A DNA stretch of 36,070 nucleotides from an uncultured Akkermansia sp. (GTDB lineage Bacteria; Verrucomicrobiota; Verrucomicrobiia; Verrucomicrobiales; Akkermansiaceae), in the NCBI GenBank assembly GCA_900548895.1, contig URLZ01000024.1, positions 1-36,070 of the forward strand, written 5' to 3'. Below the pieces are notes generated by a model. The model was given only the letters and a program-made list of their open reading frames with translations, was not told the origin of the DNA and ran no database searches. Of the stretch, positions 14,286-21,668 are shown one piece after another. A program made the translations under genes and the position numbers. The stretch's first letter is position 1. Every line of letters begins with the position of its first letter.

Positions 14286-15005
14286 TCACCAGAGCTGGGG
14301 CAGGGGCCAGGTGACGGCGACGATGCCCATGATGAGGTTGGCCACGGCGTGCATGACGATGACGGGCATGAGCTGCCGGGTGCGCACGACGAGCAGGTAG
14401 GCGATGCTGCCGTAGATGAAGGCGCCGGGGTAGTCGGCGGTGACGTGCACGAGCATGAAGCCGAGGGTGGTGATGAGGTAGGCCGGCCAGCTGTGGCTCC
14501 CCAGCGGCACGTCCTGCGGGAAGTCTCGGTTGATGCACCAGCGCATGAGGAAGCCGCGCCAGAAGAGCTCTTCAACGAAGGGAACGACGACGGCGGCGCG
14601 CGCGAAGCGCAGGGCGTATTCAAGGGGAACGGCGGCGGAGTCGGCGCCGAAGACGCCCGCGGGGTCAAAGCCGCCTTCATCGGGCACGAGTCCGGCGACA
14701 TAGGGGATGAGCCAGATGGCGATGCCGACGACGCCGCAGAGGGCGCCGAGGAGCCAGGTGGCGGGGCTGCCGTCGCGCGGCAGGCTGCGGCGCACGCGCC
14801 AGAGATAGCCGGCGCAGACGAGGGTCTGCACCGGGTAAATCCACATCTCGGGCGCGCGCCGCCACCAAGGGGCGGAGGGGTGATCCCAGCTCAGGGTCCC
14901 CTCCGCGACAAAGAGCAGCAGGTTGAAGGCGATGAAGATGACGAAGGGCAGCACGCAGCTGCGGTAGAGCTCGGCGTCGCTCTGCTGCGCGGGTGCCGTG
15001 GCCAT
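14286..15005 (-). CDS. CPBP-family intramembrane metalloprotease (CAAX-like)
   Basis: A 239-residue polytopic membrane protein with several hydrophobic segments (residues ~18-37, 84-105, 170-185 and the C-terminal end). The motifs of the Abi/CPBP (Rce1-like) proteases are present: VPFVEELFWRGFLMRW with Glu145-Glu146, FMLVH, and near the C-terminus MPVIVMHAVANLIMG with the second His. The EELFWRGFLMRW...VPLG context resembles the CAAX-protease-related proteins that accompany exosortase/PEP-CTERM systems. No exosortase is visible here, so that link is a suggestion only. An AAGGAG SD sequence (15010-15015) precedes the ATG. It lies 57 bp after the aminotransferase gene, probably in the same operon. 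The substrate is unknown. Confidence 0.85.
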   Translation of the reverse strand: MATAPAQQSDAELYRSCVLPFVIFIAFNLLLFVAEGTLSWDHPSAPWWRRAPEMWIYPVQTLVCAGYLWRVRRSLPRDGSPATWLLGALCGVVGIAIWLIPYVAGLVPDEGGFDPAGVFGADSAAVPLEYALRFARAAVVVPFVEELFWRGFLMRWCINRDFPQDVPLGSHSWPAYLITTLGFMLVHVTADYPGAFIYGSIAYLLVVRTRQLMPVIVMHAVANLIMGIVAVTWPLPQLW

Positions 15006-15062
15006 GTCTCTCCTTCGCGGTTACCTCCTGCTCGGGGTTTCTGAAGCTCTGCTCGCCGGGCC

Positions 15063-16241
15063 TCAGGCCTCGGGCCGCAGGCTGTCGCAGAAGCGCGCCA
15101 TCTTGTCGCAGGCCTGCTCCAGCTGGTTGAAGCCCGTCGCGTAGCAGCAGCGCAGGTAGCCCTCGCCGCAGCTGCCGAAGGCCGTGCCCGGCACGGCGGC
15201 TACGCGAGCGTCACTGAGCAGGCGCACGGCGAAGTCCTTGGAGCTGAGGCCGAAGCGCTTGATGCTCGGGAAGGTGTAGAAGGCGCCGCCGGGCAGGTGG
15301 CAGTCCATGCCCATGTCATTGAAGCGCTTGACGATGTAGTCGCGGCGCATGTGGTAGCTGTCGCGCATTTCCTCCATGGCCTCGCGGCCGTTGCGGAGAG
15401 CCTCGATACCGGCCTCCTGCGAGGTGATGGTCGGGCAGATCATCGTGTAGGAGTGCACCTTGCACATCAGCTCGATGAGCTCGCGCGGGCCGCAGGCGTA
15501 GCCGAGGCGGAAGCCCGTCATGGCAAAGGCCTTCGAGAAGCCGTGCAGCAGCAGGGTGCGCTCTTTCATGCCGGGCAGCGAGGCGATGCTGACGTGCTTC
15601 TCGCCGTCGTAGCGCAGCTCCGAGTAGATCTCGTCCGTGAGCACCACGAGATTGTGGCGGATGCAGATGTCCGCGATGGCCTTGAGCGTTTCCACCGGGG
15701 CGATGGAGCCCGTCGGGTTCGTCGGGAAGTTGAGCATCAGCACCTTGGTGCGCGGCGTGATGGCGGCCTCCAGCTTCGCGGGGTTGAGGGCGAAGAGGTC
15801 GTCAATGCTCGTCTCCACCGGCACGGCTTTGCCGTAGGCCATGAGGACGGTGGGGGCGTAGCTCACATAGGCGGGTTCGTGGTAGAGCACCTCGTCGCCG
15901 GGGTTGATGAGGCAGCGCAGAGCCAGATCAATGGCCTCGCTGACGCCGACCGTGGGCAAGATCTCACAGGTGGGGTCGTAGCTGACACCGAAGAAGTCCT
16001 CCACGTAGTCGGCGATGGCGCAGCGCAGCGTCTCGAGGCCGAAGTTGCTCGTGTAGGTCGTGTGCCCCTTCTCCAGAGAGAAGATGGCGGCCTCGCGGAT
16101 GTTCCAGGGGGTGACGAAATCGGGTTCGCCGACGCCCAGCGAGATGATGTCCTTGCTGCCGGTGACGAGATCGAAGAATTCGCGGATGCCCGAGCGCGGC
16201 AGGTCGACGACCTGGCGAGAGAGTGTGTGGTTCCAGTCCAT
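15063..16241 (-). CDS. PLP-dependent class I/II aminotransferase
   Basis: A 392-residue fold-type I aminotransferase. Features: the N-terminal IISLGVGEPDFVTPWNI; GVSEAIDLALRCL in the PLP-phosphate region; FPTNPTGSI with the substrate carboxylate-binding Asn; VVLTDEIYSELRY with the Asp contacting the pyridine nitrogen; the Schiff-base lysine in HGFSKAFAMTGFRLGYA; and the C-terminal substrate Arg in YLRCCYATG. The family includes aspartate, alanine and aromatic aminotransferases. The substrate cannot be fixed, though the SFSKA/MTGFR pattern is common in the AspB/PatA type. It begins nine bases after the Lrp-type regulator, which suggests amino-acid-responsive control by that regulator. Confidence 0.93.
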   Translation of the reverse strand: MDWNHTLSRQVVDLPRSGIREFFDLVTGSKDIISLGVGEPDFVTPWNIREAAIFSLEKGHTTYTSNFGLETLRCAIADYVEDFFGVSYDPTCEILPTVGVSEAIDLALRCLINPGDEVLYHEPAYVSYAPTVLMAYGKAVPVETSIDDLFALNPAKLEAAITPRTKVLMLNFPTNPTGSIAPVETLKAIADICIRHNLVVLTDEIYSELRYDGEKHVSIASLPGMKERTLLLHGFSKAFAMTGFRLGYACGPRELIELMCKVHSYTMICPTITSQEAGIEALRNGREAMEEMRDSYHMRRDYIVKRFNDMGMDCHLPGGAFYTFPSIKRFGLSSKDFAVRLLSDARVAAVPGTAFGSCGEGYLRCCYATGFNQLEQACDKMARFCDSLRPEA

Positions 16242-16250
16242 GGCTCAGGC

Positions 16251-16727
16251 TCAGGGAGCGACGCTCAGGCGCTCGTGTTTGGGTTCTTCCTCAAAGAGCA
16301 GGCCGTTGAGCTTGTAGGTCTTGAGGCGGAAGTGCGTGGCGGTGGAGAGCACGCCCTCGAGGCTGGAGAGCTTTTCGCTCACAAAGCGCGCCACCTCCAT
16401 GAGGTTTTTGGCCTCGACGAGCACCAGCAGGTCAAAGCCGCCGGAGATGAGGTAACAGGTCTTGACTTCGTCAAAGCGGGCGATGCGCTTGGCCAGATGG
16501 TTGAAGCCGCCGCCGCGCTCAGGCGTGCAGCGCACTTCGATGAAGGCGGAGACGCCCTCAGCATCATCGTTGAGGATGACCTGGTAGCCCACGATGCGCC
16601 CCTCCTGCTCCAGAGCAGCTCGCGTGGCAACCACTTCAGAGACGCTCACACCCAGGCGGTCGGCTATCTGCTGGTCGCTCAGACGGGCGTCCGTTTCCAA
16701 TAATTTCAGAAGGGATTCCTGTGTCAT
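16251..16727 (-). CDS. Lrp/AsnC-family transcriptional regulator
   Basis: A 158-residue regulator. The N-terminal winged helix-turn-helix spans residues ~1-50 (LLKLLETDARLSDQQIADRL, then GVSVSEVVATRAALEQEGRI). The RAM/effector domain follows (VSAFIEVRCTPE, VKTCYLISGGFDLLVLVEA), ending in a family-typical strand near TYKLNGLLF. Lrp proteins form dimers to octamers and respond to amino acids. First gene of an apparent operon with an aminotransferase, a pairing seen in other bacteria that implies local control. Divergent from the Sel1 protein gene at 16835, with promoters back to back. Confidence 0.93.
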   Translation of the reverse strand: MTQESLLKLLETDARLSDQQIADRLGVSVSEVVATRAALEQEGRIVGYQVILNDDAEGVSAFIEVRCTPERGGGFNHLAKRIARFDEVKTCYLISGGFDLLVLVEAKNLMEVARFVSEKLSSLEGVLSTATHFRLKTYKLNGLLFEEEPKHERLSVAP

Positions 16728-16736
16728 GCGCTGCTG

Positions 16737-16764
16737 ATGTTACCACAGCTGCCGGCGGTGTCAA
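16737..16764 (-). promoter_or_regulatory. Promoter of the Lrp-aminotransferase operon
   Basis: On the minus strand: -35 TTGACA (16759-16764), 16-bp spacer, -10 TAACAT (16737-16742), nine bases before the ATG. The leader would be about two or three nucleotides. Confidence 0.65.
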
Positions 16765-16796
16765 GCCTGCAGAGCGCCATGGGTTGGGGAAAATGG

Positions 16797-16825
16797 TGGA
16801 CAAAGGAGCGGGGGCGTGCTAAAAC
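16797..16825 (+). promoter_or_regulatory. Promoter of the Sel1 protein-queG operon
   Basis: -35 TGGACA (16797-16802), 17-bp spacer, -10 TAAAAC (16820-16825), nine bases before the ATG at 16835. The two divergent -35 boxes (here and 16759-16764) are 32 bp apart, so one bound regulator could affect both operons. Confidence 0.6.
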
Positions 16826-16834
16826 TGTCTGACG

Positions 16835-18118
16835 ATGCCGAAGTCTTCAAAGGGGGCGCTTCTGCTGGTGCCGGCGGCTGCGTTGCTGGTGCTGCTGGTG
16901 GCGGTGGTGGATTCCGGGCTGGAGACCCAGCCGCGGGAGGAGGCGCCGCGCGCCGAGGAGGCTCTGTTGCTCGGCGCCGGCCGGGCTGTGCAGGGGGGCG
17001 CGGCGGCGAATCAGGTGCTCACCGTGCCCGATGCCCGGGGCGTGGCCTCGGGGGCAGAGACGGGCGCGGGTGCGTCTCCCGGAACGCCGGGTGCGTCGGC
17101 GCATGGCGCTGCAACTGCTGCGGGGAACGCCGCTGCCGGTGCGGGGGCTTCGGATTCGGGGGAGGCTGCGCCTGAAGGGGAGGCCGGCGGAGCCGCCGAG
17201 GCTCCGGCGGATATGGCGCGGGCGCTCACCTGTTACCACATGGCCTGTTTGTTTCTGGAGAATGAGCACCACAGTGATGTGTCTCAGGTGCCGGCTCTCT
17301 TGAAGGAGTCGTGGGAGAACGGCTACGCCCCGGCTGCCGTCAAGCTGCTCGACGTCTATGAGGGCAAACACAAGGGTCTCAAGGCCAGTCCGGCCGAGGC
17401 GCTGGCGCTGACGGAGTCCATTGCGGCGGACGAGACCGGGGCGGCCCGCGATCACGCTCGCCGCTTGCTGCAACTCGAGGTGCTCTATCGCCTGGCCTTT
17501 TATTTCGAAAAGGGCTTTGCCGGGGAGGCTCTGCCGCGGCGGGCCTTCGTCTACATGAAGAAGGCGGCGGATCGGGGGCTCTTCAAGGCGCAGGCGGAGC
17601 TCGCGCGCTATCGGATGCGCGGCATCGGCTGCACGCCTGCACCGCAGGAGGCCATTCGCCTGCTGCTGGAGCTGCATCGCACGGCGCCGGATACACCGAA
17701 TTTGTATTATTACCTCGGCTACATGTGCTCGCAGGGCCTGGGGCTCAAGCAGCCCTTGCCGGCCAAGGCCGTGCAGTTTTACAAGGAGGGGCTGCGCCAT
17801 CGGGATCCGAACGCCGTGAACAATCTCGGGGCTCTCTATGAGCGCGGCACGCGCTATACGCCGCGAAACAATGACCTGGCGCTCAAGCTCTATCGCCTCG
17901 CCGCCTCGATGGGCAACCGCGAGGCCTCTGCCAACTTGCAGCGTTTGGAGTTCCGCACGCGCCTCAAGGGCGGCACGCACGAGACGAGTGCTGCTCAGCG
18001 CATCAACAACGGGTTGCAGCGTCTGATCCGCGCCCTGCCTCTGGAGCAACAGAGCAAGGACGGGACGATCCGCTGGCTTCAGGACTACAGCGCCCGCTAC
18101 CTCTCGCCGGAATCATGA
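16835..18118 (+). CDS. Sel1/TPR-like repeat protein with N-terminal membrane anchor
   Basis: A 427-residue protein. Residues ~8-26 (LLLVPAAALLVLLVAVVDSG) form a signal peptide or anchor. A low-complexity Ala/Gly/Glu region runs to ~residue 125. The remainder is made of helical repeats of the Sel1 type: AFVYMKKAADRGLFKAQAELA, AVQFYKEGLRHRDPNAVNNLG with ALYERG, and LALKLYRLAASMGNREASANL. Such repeats mediate protein-protein contacts, and Sel1 proteins often act in the envelope or periplasm. No enzymatic domain is seen. Its stop codon overlaps the ATG of queG (ATGA). A second exported Sel1 protein is encoded at 22890. Confidence 0.85.
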   Translation: MPKSSKGALLLVPAAALLVLLVAVVDSGLETQPREEAPRAEEALLLGAGRAVQGGAAANQVLTVPDARGVASGAETGAGASPGTPGASAHGAATAAGNAAAGAGASDSGEAAPEGEAGGAAEAPADMARALTCYHMACLFLENEHHSDVSQVPALLKESWENGYAPAAVKLLDVYEGKHKGLKASPAEALALTESIAADETGAARDHARRLLQLEVLYRLAFYFEKGFAGEALPRRAFVYMKKAADRGLFKAQAELARYRMRGIGCTPAPQEAIRLLLELHRTAPDTPNLYYYLGYMCSQGLGLKQPLPAKAVQFYKEGLRHRDPNAVNNLGALYERGTRYTPRNNDLALKLYRLAASMGNREASANLQRLEFRTRLKGGTHETSAAQRINNGLQRLIRALPLEQQSKDGTIRWLQDYSARYLSPES

Positions 18119-19233
18119 GTCCGCACGCCCCGGAGAGCGGAGGCGTGACCACCGCCGCGTCGGCCCCCGATTTTGCGGAGGATGCAGAGGCGTCGGCTCC
18201 GGCGACGACTGTCGATGGCGGGGGCTGCGCCGAGGAGACATTCGCTGACGCGCCGGGCGGTGGCTCGGCTGGTGGAGAGGCGGCCCTCGGGGCCCTTCGG
18301 GTGGCTGCGGCTCAGCTGGGCTTTTCCGCGCTGGGCGTGGCGGCTCCGGATGCACCGCAGGGCGAGACGCTTCGACGCTGGTTGCAGGAGGGCTGCCATG
18401 CCGGCATGAGCTGGATGGAGCGGCACTTGGAGGCGCGTCTGAACCCGCAGCTGGTGCTGCCCGGGGTGCGCAGCGTGGTGATGCTCACCTACGAGTATGC
18501 GCGCGAGGACGCTTTTCGCGGCGGCGGGCACATTGCGCGCTACGCGCAGGGGGAGGACTATCACAAGCTGCTGGCCGCGAAACTGGCGGATCTCGATGAG
18601 ACGCTGCAATTCTACGGGGGGCGCCAGCGCGGCTTTACGGACTCCGGGCCGATCTCCGAGCGCTTTTTTGCCCGCTTGGCGGGGCTGGGCTGGCTGGGGC
18701 GCCACGGGTTGCTGCTGCGCGAGCGCGGCGGCTCCTACTGTTTTCTGGCCAGCTTGCTCACGACGCTGGAGCTGCCGCAGAGCACCCCGCAGCCCAACCG
18801 CTGCGGCCGCTGCCACCGCTGCGAAGAGGCCTGCCCGACGGGGGCTCTGCGCGACGGCATCTGCGACGCCCGTCGCTGCCTGTCGTACTGGACGATCGAG
18901 GCCCGCGAGCCGATGCCGGCGTCCATCGAGTCGGCGCAGCGAGAGCGCCTCTACGGCTGCGATATCTGCCAAGAGGTCTGCCCGTGGAATCGCCCGCGCC
19001 CGGCCGTCGAAGGGTCGCTCCCGCCGACGGATCCGCACCTGCTGATGCCGGCGCGCCTGAGCGGGGCTCAGCGCGCCGATCTCGCCGCGCTGAGCGATGC
19101 GGACTTCGAGGCCTTTTTCCGCCTCTCCCCCATCCGCCGCATCGGCGCCGAGCACTGGCGGCGCAATCTGCGGGGCCCCGGCGAGGTGGGCGGGCCGGGC
19201 GACACGGCTCCCGAGGCTCCCGGCCCTGCATGA
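18115..19233 (+). CDS. queG: Epoxyqueuosine reductase
   Basis: QueG performs the last step of queuosine synthesis, reducing epoxyqueuosine in tRNA with cobalamin and two [4Fe-4S] clusters. Seen here: the N-terminal catalytic domain (GFSALGVAAPD; MSWMERHLEARLNPQLVLPG; FTDSGPISERFFARLAGLGW), then the ferredoxin-like Cys motifs CGRCHRCEEACPTGAL and YGCDICQEVCPWN with a Cys in ARRCLSYWTIE between them. At 372 residues it includes an unusual ~60-residue Ala/Gly/Glu-rich N-terminal extension before the conserved start. A later in-frame start could exist, but the ATGA overlap with the preceding Sel1 gene favours 18115. FolE2 (29069) supplies the first step of the same pathway. Confidence 0.95.
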   Translation: MSPHAPESGGVTTAASAPDFAEDAEASAPATTVDGGGCAEETFADAPGGGSAGGEAALGALRVAAAQLGFSALGVAAPDAPQGETLRRWLQEGCHAGMSWMERHLEARLNPQLVLPGVRSVVMLTYEYAREDAFRGGGHIARYAQGEDYHKLLAAKLADLDETLQFYGGRQRGFTDSGPISERFFARLAGLGWLGRHGLLLRERGGSYCFLASLLTTLELPQSTPQPNRCGRCHRCEEACPTGALRDGICDARRCLSYWTIEAREPMPASIESAQRERLYGCDICQEVCPWNRPRPAVEGSLPPTDPHLLMPARLSGAQRADLAALSDADFEAFFRLSPIRRIGAEHWRRNLRGPGEVGGPGDTAPEAPGPA

Positions 19234-19266
19234 CGCGAAAAAGCTTTCTCCTGCCGCAGAACGCCA

Positions 19267-19295
19267 TTGCTCTCACAGCGATAGCGTGCTAGACT
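19267..19295 (+). promoter_or_regulatory. Promoter of the membrane Zn-peptidase gene
   Basis: -35 TTGCTC (19267-19272), 17-bp spacer, -10 TAGACT (19290-19295), eight bases before the ATG at 19304. Transcription would begin one or two bases before, or on, that ATG. Confidence 0.6.
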
Positions 19296-19303
19296 GCGCG
19301 CGT

Positions 19304-20098
19304 ATGGATGGATTCACCATGATTCTGGCTCAGTATGCTCCCTACGTGACCGAGAGCAGTTTCTACGTAGGCGGTGGCGGCGGCTCCTACTTCTCCGGCA
19401 TGAATCTTCTCGGCCTCGTGTTGATTCTCGGGGCCGGCCTCATCGGCTTTATCGTGCAGCAGCGCATGCTGTCCCACATGCGGCGCTTCTCCGCCGAGCG
19501 CGCTCCCATGACGGGGGCTGAGGTGGCGCGCCGCATGCTGGAGGAGAACGGCATTCACGACGTGCGCGTCATTAGCACGCCCGGGCAGCTCACCGATCAC
19601 TACAACCCGATGGACAAGACGGTCAACCTCAGCGAGAGCGTCTACAACGAGGCGACCGTGGCCGCCATGGCGGTGGCGGCGCACGAGTGCGGGCACGCCG
19701 TGCAGCACGCGACGGCCTATTCGTGGCTGACCATGCGCTCGGCTTTGGTGCCGCTCGTCAACATCGGCTCCCACCTGGGGCAGATTGTGCTGCTCATCGG
19801 CCTCGTCATGCTGGGCGTGAGCCACAACCCGACCGTGGCGTGGATCGGCCTCGCGCTCTTCGGCACGACGACGCTCTTCACGCTGGTGACGCTTCCGGTG
19901 GAGTTTGACGCGTCGCTGCGCGCGCTCCGCTGGCTGAAAAATACCGGCCTCGCCGATCGGGCCATGCACGGGCAGGCCACCACGGCGCTGCGCTGGGCCG
20001 CGATGACCTACGTGGCGGCGGCGCTCTCGTCCATCGCCATGCTCGTGTATTATGCGCTCATCATTCTGCGCCAGACGGGCGGGCGCAACAACGAATGA
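19304..20098 (+). CDS. YugP-type membrane zinc metallopeptidase
   Basis: A 264-residue integral membrane protein with the zinc motif HECGH (residues 127-131) in AMAVAAHECGHAVQHATAYS. Membrane helices flank it: ~32-52 (SGMNLLGLVLILGAGLIGFI), then two in ~150-185 and one near the C-terminus (LSSIAMLVYYALIILRQ). The segments RVISTPGQLTDHYNPMDKTV and LPVEFDASLRALRWL are typical of the neutral zinc metallopeptidase family that includes Bacillus YugP. The true substrate is unknown. The start was set at 19304, in line with the promoter; ATG 19319 (MILAQYAPYV) is a possible alternative. Reading further upstream would enter queG. It ends 229 bp before the HU-like gene, an interval with nothing recognisable. 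Confidence 0.88.
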   Translation: MDGFTMILAQYAPYVTESSFYVGGGGGSYFSGMNLLGLVLILGAGLIGFIVQQRMLSHMRRFSAERAPMTGAEVARRMLEENGIHDVRVISTPGQLTDHYNPMDKTVNLSESVYNEATVAAMAVAAHECGHAVQHATAYSWLTMRSALVPLVNIGSHLGQIVLLIGLVMLGVSHNPTVAWIGLALFGTTTLFTLVTLPVEFDASLRALRWLKNTGLADRAMHGQATTALRWAAMTYVAAALSSIAMLVYYALIILRQTGGRNNE

Positions 20099-20315
20099 GT
20101 TTTGTCCCGCGCTGGGGTACGAGCTCTGAGCCTGCGTGCTCCGGCATGCACCCTGCACGAGTGTGTTCCCCGTCTGAGCGAGTACGCCTGAGCCGCGCTC
20201 TCGGTCTGCTCTCTACAGGGCAGGGATCAGGGCTTCCCCTCGGGGAGAGCGTGGAGTTTGCCTCGAAAGGTGGCCCTTGGATGCCGCAGCTCCGAAGGCA
20301 CGGCACCGGAAGGCG

Positions 20316-20320
20316 AGGAG
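20316..20320 (+). promoter_or_regulatory. Shine-Dalgarno site of the HU-like gene
   Basis: AGGAG seven bases before ATG 20328. It fixes the start over the in-frame ATG at 20281 and is one of very few clear SD sequences in the window. Confidence 0.7.
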
Positions 20321-20327
20321 AAAAGTT

Positions 20328-20756
20328 ATGGCCCTGAGCCATCGACGAGAGCAATTGATTGAAGCCGTGCGCCTCAAACTCGGCGGCACGGCGACGACCG
20401 GCGCGGCTGAGCTGGCGCTGGGTACCGTGCTGCGTGCCCTGACGGACGGCTTGCGCCGCGACGGCGAGGTGCGACTCTCGGGCTTCGGCAGCTTCCGCAT
20501 CAAAGAGCGTGCCTCGCGCCGCCTGCTGCTGCCGGGCAGCGACACGGCCATGTGCCTGCCCGCCCGCCGCATTGTCTCCTTCACCCCCTCCCCCCGCTTG
20601 CAAAGCCGTACCGCTTCAGCGTCTGCCGATGCGGCGGACGGCGCCCGCGGGGCCGATGCAGCAGAAGAGGCGCACCCCGCACGTGCGGCCGGGGCGGCCG
20701 GAGCAGATGATGCGGTGCCGGGGACCTCGTCTCCCGAGGGTGACCGTCGCGCCTGA
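20328..20756 (+). CDS. Divergent HU/IHF-like DNA-binding protein with acidic/Ala-rich tail
   Basis: A 142-residue protein. Residues ~4-95 follow the HU fold: a helical half (REQLIEAVRLKLGGTATTGA, then AELALGTVLRALTDGLRRDG), the strand VRLSGFGSFRIKERASR and an arm ending ARRIVSFTPSPRLQ. In the arm the canonical GRNP turn is replaced by RRLLLPGSDTAMCLP, so the intercalating proline is kept only approximately. About 45 residues rich in Ala, Gly, Asp and Glu follow, absent from ordinary HU. It may be a specialised nucleoid protein or have altered DNA binding. The start is set by an SD sequence. Confidence 0.8.
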   Translation: MALSHRREQLIEAVRLKLGGTATTGAAELALGTVLRALTDGLRRDGEVRLSGFGSFRIKERASRRLLLPGSDTAMCLPARRIVSFTPSPRLQSRTASASADAADGARGADAAEEAHPARAAGAAGADDAVPGTSSPEGDRRA

Positions 20757-20779
20757 GGCGTCCTCGGCTTCAGCCTGTT

Positions 20780-20801
20780 CCGGAAAAGATGATTTTTCCG
20801 G
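20780..20801 (+). terminator. Inverted repeat past the HU-like gene
   Basis: CCGGAAAA (20780-20787) pairs with TTTTCCGG (20794-20801) around a 6-base loop, 24 bp past the stop codon. There is no T-run beyond the stem, so termination is uncertain. The rest of the interval to 21003 shows nothing recognisable. Confidence 0.35.
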
Positions 20802-21003
20802 TGAGGAGAAGGTGGTCTGCGGGTGCGGTGGGGTGAAACTGCCGGAAGCCTGAGGAGCGAAGCGTTAATCCGCTGTGCTGTGGCGCGACGTGGAGGGTGG
20901 CGTTGGTGAGCGGTGCGGCGCGATGATGGACTCCCGCGCTGTCCAAGTCGCTGACAGATCGGGCTCGGCGGCGGGAAATTTGCGCGGAGGGCTCAGAATG
21001 GAC

Positions 21004-21032
21004 TTCACAGCGGAGCCAAGATGGGGCATAAT
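21004..21032 (+). promoter_or_regulatory. Promoter of the thioredoxin-fold lipoprotein, leaderless geometry
   Basis: -35 TTCACA (21004-21009), 17-bp spacer, -10 CATAAT (21027-21032), then six bases GGGTGC and a GTG at 21039. The ATG at 21021 lies inside the promoter spacer and cannot be translated from this transcript. Confidence 0.7.
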
Positions 21033-21038
21033 GGGTGC

Positions 21039-21611
21039 GTGAGCTTGCCGATTCGGAAGATCTGCCGCTTTGCCCTGCTGCCGCTGCTGTTGCTGGCGAC
21101 GGGCTGCGATGACTCGTCGCGCGAGGAAGATCGCGCCCGCGCCGCACGCTTCACGACCTCCACCAAGCCCGCGCCCAACCCGCAGCGCGAGTCTCTCAAC
21201 GACCTCATCCGCAAGGACCACATTGACCCCGGCGTGCGGCAGGGCGGACCGCGCTTTGAGCTCTACAGCGAATACAAGGGCGAGGACATCCGGCAGGTCA
21301 CCGGCGTATCGGGGCGCAAGCTGCTGCTGGTGTTCACGGCGCCTTGGTGCCGGCACTCGGCGAACATGCGTCGCGCGCTGCGCGAGCTGGCCGAATCCGA
21401 GCGCGGCAACGTTCAGGTCGTCGAAGTCAATGCCGACGAGTATTCCGATCTCGCCAACCGCTTCGGCATCACCGCCGTCCCCACGACCGTCCTCTACACC
21501 GAGGGCGTGAAGCTCCGAACCTTCCGCGGGGCGTACTCCACCGAGGTCATCCGCCGCTATCTGAGGCAGGTCTTCGCCGCTGAAGACGGCGCTGATGACT
21601 CGACGCGCTGA
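21039..21611 (+). CDS. Thioredoxin-fold lipoprotein with monothiol CxxS motif
   Basis: About 190 residues from the GTG start. The signal peptide RKICRFALLPLLLLATGC ends in a lipobox with Cys23 as lipidation site. A linker follows, then a thioredoxin fold: GRKLLLVFTAPWCRHSANM, VVEVNADEYSDLANRFGI and the cis-proline TAVPTTVLY. The active site is WCRHS (Cys104, Ser107) rather than CxxC, so it cannot cycle as an ordinary dithiol oxidoreductase. It may act as an isomerase/reductase through mixed disulfides, or as a chaperone. The GTG start is chosen because the upstream ATG (21021) overlaps the promoter. trpS begins 57 bp downstream and may be co-transcribed, since no clear trpS promoter is seen. 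Confidence 0.85.
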   Translation: MSLPIRKICRFALLPLLLLATGCDDSSREEDRARAARFTTSTKPAPNPQRESLNDLIRKDHIDPGVRQGGPRFELYSEYKGEDIRQVTGVSGRKLLLVFTAPWCRHSANMRRALRELAESERGNVQVVEVNADEYSDLANRFGITAVPTTVLYTEGVKLRTFRGAYSTEVIRRYLRQVFAAEDGADDSTR

Positions 21612-21668
21612 CGGAACCGCGTCACCTCTTTCCTCCAGCTCTTTTCATTAACCACCATCGATATCAGT

